Source of the DNA: Cardiocondyla obscurior
Lineage: Eukaryota; Arthropoda; Insecta; Hymenoptera; Formicidae
Reading direction: 5' to 3'
Assembly (NCBI RefSeq): GCF_019399895.1
Contig: NC_091873.1
Span: forward strand, 6,375,501-6,439,500
DNA length: 64,000 nt
The notes under the pieces: model-generated
Database searches by the model: none
Told to the model about the DNA's origin: nothing
The model's input: the letters and a program-made list of their open reading frames with translations, nothing else
Shown: in pieces, positions 1-13,072 of the stretch
How positions within the stretch are numbered: the stretch's first letter is position 1
How the letters are laid out: every line of letters starts with the position of its first letter
Made by a program: the position numbers and the translations under genes

Positions 1-1855
1 CTCACACACCGGCTCACTGAGCTCGAGGTGGGCGACACCGGCGGAACGGAGGATCACGGCTACGACCGACGAGGACCGAGAGAACGAGCCGGAGCTTTCC
101 GACGAAAGGCGCAAGCGCGACGAGAGGCAGCCGTACCGCCGAGGGCCTCTCTGTTCTCGGTCTCCCTTGTTCTCCCTCGGCTCGTTCTCGCCTCGCCTCT
201 CTCTCCCTTTATCTCAACCCCTCGTCTGCTTTCATACGCGTACGCCGTATACGCCGTTTCTTTTAATCTTGACTCAATGCCCAGAGCGCTCCGTATACCC
301 GAAGTCGTTGCGCGGCTCTTCGGGGAGGGATCGGTGGATCCGGGTAGTATCGATAAATGCAGCCTCCAGCCGTCTTCCCTCCTCCCTCCCGCTTCTCCCC
401 TCGCGCGTCGCCCTTTAGTATCGAACATTTTTCTTCATCGCGCCCTTCGTAGAACGCGCGCACGCCGCGCACGCTTCCCTATGAACCTATGAACTTGGGA
501 GGGAAAAGGTCGATGGTGTGCAATTCGCAGTACACAGAAAGTGTAACAAACTCGGGGGATGCGGTTTATTTTCACGATTAAAATTCCGGATTCGTGTTAC
601 GATTGTGAGCGAGGATGTGAAGCGAGAACGTCAGGTTACACAATTAACGAGAATCGGTAATAAAGAGAATTAGCAGCGAGTATATCGTAAACTGAGAAAA
701 GGTTTAGGGATCGCAAAAGTTGTAACAGGAACAGAGTTACGATTATAGATAAGCATCCGAAACGCATCTCTTTATCGATTCCCTTGAATGCACCCCGATG
801 TTACTCGCGCTAGACCGCGCGCGAAATTTTATTTCACCGCGTACGCGCGTAAATAATCACTTCGCCTTTTTATTTTATTTTATTCGCCCCATTGCCATTA
901 CGTAACCGCGCGAGTTACAGATTCTTTGGGAATAAAAGAATTCCAATTACAAATTCAATAGGATTAACGAGGGAAACTAGACTGGGAAATCGCATTCTCT
1001 TATTATAGTTGTAGACGTGAATTTTAAATAAATGATTATTTTGATTCTTGAACGTAGCTTTTCAAGCTTAACTTCATCGAAGATTAAAAAAGAGTATTAC
1101 CAAGTTTATCTCTCTTTTTTCCACTCGAGCTAGTATGAAAGTATAATATTATAATATCGGATTTTCCTTACTGCTCGTACAAAATATCGGCAAAACAGCG
1201 CAAGTTAATTACGACTCGTTAACTAATCGAAACTTGCGTCAAGATCAACTAAGGATATCTCGATTGAAAACCGTCGGCGCGAGCATTAATCTTTACGTTG
1301 TAAATCACAAGTCGCGAGGCGTAATTTCATGTATGATAGGTTAATATATAATTCCGAAGATACTTTTTACGTCAATCTTATCTGCTCGCGTGCTCCTTTA
1401 TACGACAATATAAGCTGCGGACATTAGGCGACTTCGCGTGCGGCGATTCATTTTCTTGCACGCATCCTGACGTGATACGCCGTACCTTGCCTTCGGCGTG
1501 CGTGCGTTCCGGATTATGGATCGACTTGAAACGCTCTCAGGAATCTCGAGTTATTTTACGAGCCGTTAAGATCGGGAGAGTTTTTTTCCCACTTATATGA
1601 GATTAAAAAGCCATCCACGTGCGCGGACGCACAGACGCAGAACGGCGGGCAGCTCAAGAAAATTGAATTTGTCCACTTTATCTTCAACGTATCATAAATT
1701 TTAATTTCCTGATATATATGCACAATTTTTTTTTTTTTTTTTTTGATACATATGTAAAAAAGGATTTATAATTAGCGGTACGCGAAGGTTTAATATGACA
1801 GTATAATATAAACCGGTGTCCCTTTTTAATTAAGGAGAGTAAGAAATATACATTA
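1..1855. other. GC/CpG-rich stretch without recognisable gene
   Basis: The first 500 bases are very GC-rich and open in several frames on both strands, as expected by chance in stop-poor DNA. None of those translations shows a recognisable domain. They could be the end of an exon or UTR belonging to a gene to the left, but nothing here decides that. From about 540 to 1855 the sequence becomes mixed AT/CpG with no coding signal. Confidence 0.4.
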
Positions 1856-2080
1856 CACTGTAAAAAATATCTGAATATATATTCAGACAATAATATGTAC
1901 GAATTTTCAGATTTGATATCTGAAAATTAATTTCAGATAATTTTTATTGCAATATTTAGAAAAGAAGTAGAAAAGTTAGTCAAAGTGGCTGAAATATTTT
2001 GCCTAAAAATTCATACAATATGACTTTAAGAAAACTTCAGTCACTTTTTCTAATTTTTCAATCAGAAATTTTTTACAGTG
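1856..2080. mobile_element. MITE-like element, 225 bp, 19-bp terminal inverted repeats
   Basis: The left end reads CACTGTAAAAAATATCTGA (1856-1874). The right end (2062-2080) is its reverse complement with one mismatch. Inside, a second imperfect inverted pair, AAGTGGCTGAAAT against a reversed ACTTCAGTCACTT, gives the element a nested hairpin structure. There is no open reading frame of note, so it would be non-autonomous. I could not identify a convincing target-site duplication, so the superfamily is undecided. Confidence 0.65.
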
Positions 2081-3925
2081 AATATTATCGCGGTAACGCC
2101 TAGTCATCGCGGGATTTTATTGCGATGTATAAAAAAAAATCTGCTATATACGCGTCAGTTCCATGCGTTATGAGAAATATTCCCTCTCCCTCTCCCCCTC
2201 CGCCTTCCATTATAACATCCGGCGCGCACAATATGCCTGGCTTTTAACGTGAAGATACGACGACAAACGTAAGGTGACAGGTATAACATGCGCTAACATG
2301 CAGCACTTAAACTACCTGCCTCGTTCGAGAGCGGCGGGGTTCAATCGACCGCGTTGCGTACTCGACTCAAGTCAAATGCATCATCTCACGCCCACGCGAA
2401 CCCTCGACACGTGCGTCGGGAATACGTTCCTCTCCCCCGTCCCCCCATTCTCCACCGGTTTCCCCCGTCGCTCTCGCCTCATCCCCCGTGAGGACACAAA
2501 AATCCATTGTGTTCCTAACGAGCGCTATTTCTCGCCCGACCGTCCACGGTACCGTGAAATTTACCAGATTAGTCGCCCGGTTCGCTGGGAAAAAATGAAT
2601 TTTTTTAATGCGCCGACCCGGACGCGTCTCCGCGCTACCGGTGTTTGCAGCCCGCGGCGGAGGCGCGCGCGCGCGGCGCCAATCCTCCTCGCCGTTGAAA
2701 TGCGTAAAATCCTCAGCGTAAAATGTAAATGTGGCCGTAAGCTGGGCGCGAAAGAAAGGCCGCGGCGAGATCGCGTGGAAATTTTTCCGGCTGACAATAA
2801 TGCATATAATTTCACTTTATAGTGAAATTGATTTTAAGATCTGTGATAGGAACTGAACAAAAATCATTAGGTATAAAGACGCTGATGGCGTATATGTAAA
2901 AGATTTTCGGATATTTATTGATCCGGTCTAATTAATATCAACGTATTCGACATTGAATTCTATTCCGCCACGTTTGTTCTTGAGCGAAGATTCGTATAAT
3001 AAAAAAAAAAGAGAGAGAAGTAGCAACAATGAATTTGAGAAGAAAAAAAAAAGAATCGGAATTAAACTTTGTATGCGGATGCAAGACATTGATGAAAAAA
3101 AAATTATGTAATTAGAATTAACTATGATTTACGAGTGCTTATACGCGTCTGTAAATTTTTCAATTTATAATCCGGGCAATCACGTAATATAAGAAAATGC
3201 ATTAATTATGTGGATATTATCGTACCGGGATCAACAGTCCCCAATGAAAGCCCGCGAGAGCATCCCCGGCGTTACGTGCACGGATTCCAATGATCCATCA
3301 GGCGGTATTAATCCGCTTATACAGGGTGCGCACGCTCGCTCGCTCGCTCGCTCGCAAGTGACTTTTACGTTCTCCGTGAACCATAACATCGACCGCTCGT
3401 TATCTATCGGCGCAGTGCACTGAACATCCGATTAATTAGCTCGTGACAAGCGCGCGCGTACGTGGGCGCGTCATTGCACGGGCGTCCCCGGCTGGTACGG
3501 GACGCTAACAGGTAGCCGCGGTCCTACCGCATCGGCAAGCAGCGGGGACAACAATGCCCGGGCTTGAGATCTGCATCTCAAACGAGCATGAAACGATCGT
3601 TAGGCAGTTACGCCCGGTGAACGGAAGGACTGACGGCGAGGTTAGGCGCGGCGGAGGAAAGAGACGAGGGCGCAGAAAAGGGACCCGCAGGGCGAAGACG
3701 AGGGCGAGGATGAGGGCGACCGAGGGAAAGAGTTGTAACGAGGATTTCTACGTCGATCGAAAGCGATAAGGCTGCATGCGCCGCACCCGCGGCCCTTTAA
3801 CGAGCATTCGGCCTCGCAGCCCGCGCTCGGCCGGTCCATTCGATGAGTACCTACTACTACGTGGTCGTTACTCTATCCCCTTCCGCGTGTCCCCTTTCGG
3901 TGATTCAGAATATCGACAAGGACCC

Positions 3926-3994
3926 AGAAAAAGAAAGAAAGAGAAAGAGAGAGAGAAAGAGAGGAAAAGAGAAAGAGAACGAAAAAGGAAGAGT
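3926..3994 (+). repeat. GAAA/GAGA purine microsatellite
   Basis: An almost pure purine run of GAAA and GAGA units with a few interruptions. Chance ORFs on both strands here (Lys/Glu/Arg or Ser/Phe/Leu runs) are products of the microsatellite and are not genes. Confidence 0.8.
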
Positions 3995-4102
3995 AAGTCG
4001 ATTCCTTGATGTACACTAATGGCGTCCCTGGCTTCAGGATATACGACGAGCAAGGGGACGGAATCGTATATATATGTATATACAATATATATGTATTCGT
4101 TG

Positions 4103-4170
4103 GAAAAAAAAAAAAAAAAGAAGAAGAAGAAGAAAAAGAGAGAGAAAGAGAGAGAGAAAGAGAGGAAAGT
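4103..4170 (+). repeat. Poly(A)-GAA-GAGA compound microsatellite
   Basis: A run of A is followed by GAA triplets and then by GA/GAAA units. It is a simple-sequence tract with no coding significance. Confidence 0.8.
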
Positions 4171-5974
4171 AGAGCGGTGTTTAAATGATTTACAAGTTTC
4201 CGGGCGAGTGGCAGGAAACTGAAATTCGTTACGTGTCCGAAAAGTATTCTGCCGACCGCGTGTCCGGGAAAAGGGCCATCCTATTATGCGCGCACACTAC
4301 AATTTACCGCGTCTATTCACCAGGCCTGCTCCGAAAAGAGCCCCTTGACTGCGGCGCTCGGTCGACCGTGTGTCTCAGGGCTTCCGTGGAAGATTGTGCG
4401 GAGCTCAAGCGGAGCTGGCGCGATATAGCGAGCGTTAGAGCGTTTTCGGACAGCGGGTAGACCGATAAAAGGAAAATAGCGCGCGTCGCGACGAATCGAG
4501 ACTTGGAAAAAGCGGCGTGTTCGCGTCAAAGACGGCAAGTGGACGAAGTCTATAATTATTTATCGGAGTATTTTTAATAAACGAGTGTTGTATTGTATCA
4601 ATGAAAGACTGAACTCTGAGTTTCTTATTCGTTATATTAAAGAGAAGTCGGGTTAGCCGAAACGCTTACATATATTATCTAGGCGAGAGGGAATCGTTGA
4701 TATAGAGTTACGCGGAATACTGTCAAGGTAGAAGTAACGACATCGGAAATCATCGGTTATCGTGTTCTAAACGGCGAACGGAGCTAATGCATTCGCGCGA
4801 AATTACAGTCGATGCCCGGTGCTAGCTGACGCATTACGAGCTCGCGCATATTTTAAGATTATCTCGCATTGTGCGCGGTAACTGTTTTCCAGCGTCGCGT
4901 ACACGCGCGCGAGAGGGGGAAGAAAGGGGGAAACGATAGGCTTATCCGCTCGTGAATAAATAAATTCAGCCACCGGGAGGTATCGACGCGCGTCTCCCGT
5001 CATGACGCACCGCCGATGAAAGATTCATGAAAAAAAAAAAAAAGAAAAAAAAAGAAAAAAAAACACTGCTCGGCGGTGTAATATAACTTATTTATCGCGG
5101 CGCAAAACTGCACGCGGATTAGGGTAACTACGTCACGGGTGCCTTCAGGAATGAATTTCCGCGCTAGCACCATACACGGCGCGCATCCATCAAGCGACGA
5201 AGCCCCCCTGCCGGCGACGGCCTGATTTTTCCTTTCCCCCCTTCTCTCCCGAGCCTCACCGCCATATATTAAAGCGAGGAAACGCAAACTCTTTCTTATC
5301 TCGCGGAAAAATAAGCTGCCCCCGATAATAGTGCCGTAAGACGCGAAGAAAGCGGCCGACGCGCGTTTCATTTCGTTCGTTTACAAACGAGAACGGTCTC
5401 ACGGTCCTCCTTAGTAGGATGTCAATACTTTACGTTTACCAGCGCGCTTTTATCACGCGAAGGAAAAAGAGGAAAAAAAGAAATAAGAAAAAAAAAGAAA
5501 AAAAAAGAAAAAAAGGTAGAAAGTATCCTGTGTGCGATAGTACACGTACGTGTATAAATATAATAAAAGTCGTAGGACTTCTATTTTTTTTTTAAACGCT
5601 TCGCAGCTACACGTGTAAATATTGCGCGTTTGAAACGTAACGTTATACATATGATTACATCGTATAAATTACAATAGGAATATATGAAGTATCGAAATAA
5701 TTCAATGTATCGAAATGCATTGCGGATAATTGACGCGATATTTATAATTGATTGACCGAGCTGTGTGCGGTGTAGTTTAATTTATGCGCGATGCTTTTTT
5801 AAAAGGCAACGCTTATATGCGCGTAATTGAGGTAAAGAAATGTAGAAAAAAAAAAAAGCAGAAAGGAAAAACGACTTAGCAAAAGCATGACGGTTCGTCT
5901 AAATGCGATGCGTTTACAGGTAAGGGACCCCCAATTACTCTTCGCTTCTCTGCACGGCTACTATCATCTATCAT

Positions 5975-6050
5975 CTACGCATTAATTAGCATACGTGCAT
6001 CAGTAATTAGCCGTGGATACCAATCAACTCAGCTAATTAACTGCAGTCAT
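5975..6050. promoter_or_regulatory. Cluster of TAATTA homeodomain-type sites, possible enhancer
   Basis: Within about 70 bases there are at least three TAATTA-class cores (ATTAATTAGC, GTAATTAGCC, GCTAATTAAC), surrounded by non-repetitive mixed sequence. Such clusters are typical of developmental enhancers bound by homeodomain proteins. TAATTA is also common by chance in AT-rich DNA, so this is only a candidate. Confidence 0.25.
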
Positions 6051-9000
6051 GCACGCACGCGGGGATTTATGGTGCAGAAATGCAAGGTGATGGTGGCGCG
6101 TGAATGTTTCTGCGTATTATCCGTGAAAATTCACGCGTCTCTGGCGGGAATACCGAAACTCGTTTATAATTCACTGGAATTCTCCGCGTTTAAATTATCC
6201 ATTTCGTTATTTACAACAATTTAACTAAACTTCGTTATTTATCAATTTTTTCTTAAACACGTCGCGGTTGAGAATTTATCTTTAAAAATTGAAAAAATAT
6301 ATATATCTTTCTGAAATTTAACTTCAAAGGAGAAAAATTTACTTTCGTATTTCTAGAATCGCTAAAATTTACAGACGATCACCCGTTACGTATCCTGATA
6401 AAAAAATGACCGGCGTCTCGATGTGACTCGACGTGGAAAAAGTCGCCTTCAAAATCGGTCGCGATTTACGCGCGAAATTAAGTGCGGAAATCGGCGATAA
6501 AATTTCGTTGCGGCACGCGCGTAAATTCTACGCACGCGCTATCGCTCGGGTTAACGAATGTTAAGCTCGAACGAGTGTCCGATGAACCGCAGGGCGTGAG
6601 CAAATCAACGGCGGAGGCCGCGGGGGAGGAGGGAGGTGAAGGACGCGGCGCGATTATGCCTAAATATTTGCCAGGACAAATACAAATAGAGCGCGATAAT
6701 GGGTGCCATCCGAATGTCTTTAACCGGTTCATAAACGCCGGCTAACGGGGCCGCATTAACTTTTACGTCGTGACATTATGCTAATCCGCCCGTTGGCGTT
6801 TTACCGTTATTACCTTAGAGAACGAAGTGCGTTCCCACGTAACGTAATTAACAGCGACCGGCTATTTATCCGACCGTTATGGCACCGGGCGATAAATAAC
6901 GCAACGTTACCGGCCCTTACGGATCGATATACATGTGTGTACGAGCGCATATGTTGCCGCCCCATATGCCGTCACGTTCGCAAAATTTCACGCTACGCCC
7001 GCCCGCATGCAGATTTTGATTTACGTGCGCGTATCATTTTGCTCTCTGGATTGTTGATAATAGACGGAACGCTTGGAAGCCTCTTAATTTATCGGTCGTT
7101 GAACGCCAGACCGACATGTGTATATGAACGCGCGTACGTACGGCCGAATGCGTGTAATGCGCGTATCATTGCTACTTTTTACTTCTCTTTTTTTTTCTTT
7201 TTTTTTTTCGACGCGCCGTCGCGGTAAGAGGGAAATCACGAGAAACAACAACGATTATGGAAAATTACCGCGGTCCTCGACAGCGCGTTTTCAAGACAAT
7301 AGATCAAGATAGATCCAGAAAGATCCGCTTTAAGATCAGAGAACGGAGCAGAACGAAAGAGCTACCAAATAAAAAAAAAATTCGCGTACCTGGCGAGGCC
7401 GTTAATTCTCTTTTTTTTTAACCAAATTGTAAATATAAAAATTAATTATATATTTACAATATCTGTAAGTAATATAAATTTATTATTTAAATTTATTTAG
7501 TTATTACGGATAAACTACGATGGCGAGAAATTTTATTGTATTTTACGTGTGTAAAAAAACGGCGCGTTGAAAGTCTGTAGTCCATTTAGATAAATGGTTA
7601 ATATAGTCTAGTATGTACACAGTGTGCCAATGTATCCTTTTCGCTTCGCCAAGCAAAACGTTATATCCCGTAGGAAGTACTGGAAAGGGACTCAATTTGG
7701 CTAAATCTTGGCGGGCGGTAAATCTGTGCAAATCCGCTGATACGACACGGGGACTAAAGGCCGTAAATTCGGGCGCGCCGAGCGCGCGACGTACACCAGT
7801 GTACCGTAAACGTAAATAATCGTTATCAACGTGCCGCTGTAACGAGGTAATACGACATTAATACCGGAATACTCGACGCGCATTTGCACAGTGTCGATTT
7901 TTAATCTGTACGACTGAAACGTTTCGGTACGCTCTCAAAGCGAATAAGTCCCATTTTTATGAGTTTCGCGTTCAATTCCGAGACGTATGTAACAAAGTCC
8001 ATTTAGATTTCGAATAAAAATCTGGAAGTTAAATATAAAGCGAAAAAAAGCATTTGCCGATTTACTTTTTATTTTTATTTCTTTTTTTGATACTTTTTTT
8101 TTCGACACGACGTTATCTTTTTCGGCCGAACCGACCGGGCCGGCCGTCGCCGGCGGGATTGCGGACGCCGTCCGTTAAATTAGCCCGTCGTTACAGATTG
8201 TTAATGAACGCGATGGATCTCCGAGGGAAGGAGGGAGAGGGAGGCGGGGCGCGCTAGGCCCCGGAACGATTAACGAAAACATAAAATCCGTGCGACTGCT
8301 GCTGTCTCGCCCACGCGGTGGGCGCAGCACCCTGCACAATTACCGATATCGAACGTGCACCTACTGCGGCGCTAATCGCTTCGGTCCAACTGTCGCAGCG
8401 TTTGACTGACAGGTGGTAGTTCCGCCGTTATTCCTTGGCACGTAGCCGGCGCAGCCGTTGGCAGCAATCGGAATACACACGAGGTTAATCCGCAAAACGT
8501 GTTTAAGCTTTGAAATTACTTTCCAAGGTGTTACGAATGAATAACGTTGTGGATTAGCGAAATAGGTACGGGCGTATGAGAATTCTATTCGCGTAAATCT
8601 AATAAAAATGTTCTCTCTTTTTTTTTTAGTTGCAAATATGCAGAGATATTTTTAATAGTAAAATGTTAATAATTTATTATTAATTTTGTAATAAAATTGT
8701 GCGAAATAAATTATACATTTGTATTTTACAGTATAAACACGTAATTTGTAGTTCTATCTGCAAGGTTTTTAGTGTATGAATAACGAGTAGATTGAAAATG
8801 AAAATGGCTGGAGGAAATGAGATGTGCTCGAAAATAACGTGTATATAAAATTTGGTAAATTTGCTCATACGCCTTTAGCTTGTATTTTTTTTATATCACC
8901 CGTAAGCCGCAACTTGATTAGGGATAAGTTAAGTTAGACATGATCCGAAAAGTTGTGCGCTTTATAAAGAGAGTTCTAAACTGACCCACCCTAACTTAAT

Positions 9001-11233
9001 TAGTTCTAAAAGTTACAGAACGAGAGGTAGACCAACAAAGTTGAACACTTTCACATAAAATACTTTTCCGTGTAACGGCCGTTCTTCCGAATGCATTTAA
9101 TTAATTAAAGTTTCGCGTTGTATACATACTCGCGTAAGCGAGAAAGCTAAAACCGCAACTATAAATATTAAAAAAGAAAAAAAAAGAACCAGCGTCAAAT
9201 ATTTATTACTCAAGATGTTACATTTGTCGACACGACCGTTTATGCGAAGAGTATTCGTGCATAATTCAAACTGCTGAATCATAAATATACGCCCCATAGG
9301 AAAGAGCGAATTTATTGCATAAAATCGGCGAATTATCCGTTAATCAAAGCGTTTGATTTCTGCTTTAAATGAAACGAAACGAAAAAAAGTACGCATTTTT
9401 CCAGAATGGAAAAGCGAAGGGGGAAGAGATATTCATGCGGTGGCAATAATCGCCTCGGCATTTTCCAACGAGCGTCGATGGCCGCCGCGAAATAAAATAA
9501 AAAAAAAAAAGATAAAAAAAGGGGGCGGGAAAAAAAAAAAGCGAAATATATAGAGGAAGAGAAAAGCGCGAAATTTCAATGCGCACAAAAGTCGCAAATT
9601 ACTTTCCGGCCATTACCGGAGTCCATTCACGCTTTCTCTCGCAGTCGCCGCCATACGCATACACGTCTCTCGATGTGCGGATGATTCCTTCGGCCGATAG
9701 GGGCACGGTAATTACAAAGCCGCTGCAGAGGCCGCAGCGGCAGGAGGGACATTGCACAACGCCGCCGGCGATGGGAACGACGGTCGACGTCGACGGCAAC
9801 GACGATGATGACGACAACGACAACGGCGGTGACGACGACACTGCGATGCCGGGAATACGGAGGTCCCGCGAGCGCGTATCCGGTATTGGTTTTCGATGGG
9901 ATCGAGTCTAACAGGTAGATCCGTCCCTTTCTTTCTCTCTCTATTTCTATTTTCGGCACGTCTACATTAATTTTATTTTATTTTATTTTTTTTTGTAGCT
10001 TTAATTTGAGTTTCTTGATCCGGCAAGACGCCTTTAAAATTATTGTAATTAAACACTTTGAAATTAATTACGTGAAACGCGACGCGTTCACGAGACATTA
10101 ATCGTCGAGAAATAAATATCTTGAATATACGCGAGCGTACCTACGTGCGTTTTATATTATCGCGTATTTTAAACTAGTTCTTCCGCGCGGCGATTTCGTT
10201 AGCGCATTAAATTCTTTCCGCAAACACGCCGCGGCCGAGCAACGCCAAGGAAATATTTATGGCGGTCTATAGATTATCGGGTTATCCCCCAGATCTGAAC
10301 AGTCGCGGTCGCGCGCGGCGGGCAAACAGTTTATCGTATGCGCCTCGCTATTTTTACCTCCGAAAACCGTGCGGCGCGACACATTAAACGGAATCGCCAA
10401 TGGTCTCGCCGCGCGCGCGTCAACGTTTAGCGTTTACCGACACCGCGCGCTTGTAATTCCGCGCGTTTGTTTACGGTCGAGATTTTGTTTACAATAGTAC
10501 TAACGAGATCCAGAATGAAAGGGCCGATTCCACGGCGGTGTGATGTCGGTGAATCACGTTTTGCGCGCGCGAGATTCTCTAAGCGTTTCCGTCCGAAAAT
10601 CCCCGCCGGGGGGGAGGAGGGGCTTTATTGGAGAGCGCCCGGCGATATTTAAACGACGAACACTAGCGTGCACGCGCCGAGTGTGCCACCCGCCGAATAT
10701 TTGTAAGTTACTTCTCGTGCTATTTGCACGTGCGCGCGTATCCGGATAAAGAATAGCGGAGGATTCCTGGGTGGAGACGCGACGAGGGCTCTCCTCCCAC
10801 GTTTTCCGCGGGCGACAATGCGGTTTTCACTTGTAGTAATAGATATTTACAACAATTGGTGGCAGAGCGTCGTGGTTTCCGTGGGGAACTGAGAGTTCGA
10901 CGGCGGTTATAAAAAACGCAGCGAAGAAGGAAGAAGCTTCTTGTAAACGCAAAAGGGACGAGAAGGCGAAAGATAAAAAAAAATTGCGGGGAAGATTTCG
11001 TTACCTACTATCCTATTATTATTTCGGGGATAATTATTTCCACTTGGCGAATAAAAAATGGTAATCGGTGCTACAATTAAAGAGGTTAGTACGAGTCCTC
11101 ACTATCGATCGACTAGTTCGAGACGACGAGAGAAAGAAAAAAAGACGAGTGGGATGAGAAAAACGCGGACGCCGTAGCGTGCATTAGATTGTCGCTAAGT
11201 GATAATTATTTAAAGAAAGTTCGTAAGCTCAAA

Positions 11234-11434
11234 AAGAGTTCGTACGAATTGCCGCAGTCAGGTCGAAATTAATGCGATAAATTAAAGGAAGAGTTATATA
11301 AAAATATATAAAAATAATTTGAAATTATTAGCATAGAAATAAGAGTTCGTACGGATTGCCACAGTCAGATCGAAATTAGCGCGATAAATTAAAGGAAGAG
11401 TATAAAAATAATTTGAAATTATTAGCATAAAAAT
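11234..11434 (+). repeat. Two-copy tandem repeat, about 107 and 94 bp
   Basis: The segment beginning AAGAGTTCGTACG at 11234 is repeated from 11341. The second copy carries a few substitutions and lacks a short TATAAAAATA stretch. Both copies end in the shared AATTTGAAATTATTAGCATA. It looks like a local non-coding duplication. Confidence 0.85.
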
Positions 11435-13072
11435 ATTTACCGATCGACACGCCGACGCGATCGGTTTATCGGCGCGTCCCGTATGCAGCTTGACGGCGTT
11501 CTATTTATTTCATTCGACGGACAAACGCACTTGTACGGATTGCTTTTGCGCGTGGCTCGCGAAGAGACGGTATGAATTACGGCGACAAAGAAGGCGCCTG
11601 CGTTACAAATCCAATCGGGACAGATTGCGAAATACGTGCGCAAAAAACATCGGAGCGCGATATGCACCGTGTAGACGCCTATGTACACGTGCGTGCGTAC
11701 GTATAACGCGGGATAGATTCACAATCGGGGTACGTGCAAATATTTCTTAGCCGTTTTATTCTACGTCGAAAGCCGGCATAACCAATCGACGCGCGTTCGC
11801 ATGACGTTGCGAAATGGTTTTTATTTTTAGTAACGTTTTAAAAAAGTGAGGAAACAGCGCGTATTAAGCCAAGATCAAGGTGATCTAATAAAAAAAACGC
11901 GGAGCTTTTTAAACCTACCGCTAAATTTCGTTCGATAAAAAAAAAATAAAAAACTAAGAAAAATAGAAAAGGAGAGGAAAAAAAAAAGATATTTCTAAAG
12001 CGTTCACCGACGCGTTTAAATACCTTTCTAGCAACACGGCGAGAGGGCCGTTTGTGCGCATCTCTGCCGTTTGCGGGGGGCATTCGTACGTGTCGCACAG
12101 CGGCTGGTGCACATCATGAAATTAGGGCTGTGTTACGCGTGACTGACGTGACTGTCAAACGTAGCGACAACGGGATTACAACCATTAACGTCACGTATTT
12201 CGCGGTCGCTGATAATTGCGCTGCGCGCGCTATTTTTTAAAAGACTCTAGTGCTTTCAAAACTTCGTTTGGATAATTAATTAAGACGCGGACTCGTTAGA
12301 ATTCAAAACGATACGAACAAACGCGCGACTTTATTATTATACCGACGATCGCGAATAAAAAATACTGTCCGACTCCTGTACGCGGAGCGATCGCTAATTT
12401 GTAAAGACCACGAGGTTCGTTAAAGCGTGGGCCGCTGCCCAATTTTAATAAAAATCGGCCTTGCCGAGATGAACGAAAGGGGAGATCTCGTTTCTTCAGC
12501 GAGCTATTCCCTGAAATTCCCCGAGAGGCCGAGCCCGTCGGGTGACGACGAAACAAACTACGTTATTTTTTTATTTCTTTTTATATTTGTGAAATGTCGT
12601 GCTAGCTTAACAGACACGCTAGCCGGCGCATACGCGTACCGAAGTGAGCTCGAAGTAGCGAGGCACCGCATGAGAATACGGACCACGCGTGGCATCTTCT
12701 AAAGATACTCGCGCGCGCGACCGTGCATGAATACATGCATGAGCGCCGCGATCGGGACGTTTTCTACATCCGCGAATTCGGATACCTTTGTGTCACGGCT
12801 GAAATATTCGGCGAAAGACGGCAGGAACCCCGCGCGGATATGAATAAAATATCCCCGACGCGAGCGTACGCGCGCGGGAATACGCAAAATATCGCGTTAC
12901 CGTAATGCTTAAAGCTACGTCACGCGCAATCAGATTTTGTCTAAATTTTACGTCAGTTGGGAAGCTAATTTATAACAGCCTGAAGTTCATTCGAGACTAC
13001 GAATTATTTGTTAGATACGATCACACCAATTTCAAAGATGGTTAATATTTTCAGTAATAATGATCGTGTCTT
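11435..13072. other. No gene seen
   Basis: Mixed CpG-rich and A/T-run DNA. Several 60-90 codon open frames exist on both strands. They overlap one another, lack recognisable domains, and do not join through convincing splice sites. Confidence 0.4.

Larger units (their letters stand above)
2081..11233. other. Gene-poor CpG-rich region
   Basis: About 9 kb with many short chance ORFs on both strands and no domain, splice chain or RNA gene that I can support. It contains poly(A)/poly(T) runs, purine microsatellites, a short GCTC array near 3333-3355, and a D/N-codon microsatellite near 9785-9842. Its size and position upstream of a promoter fit intergenic or regulatory DNA, but that is inference. 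Confidence 0.45.

Noticed and set aside
9579..9911. ORF with an Asp/Asn run
   Set aside because: The run is a GAC/AAC microsatellite, and antisense frames of equal length cover the same bases.
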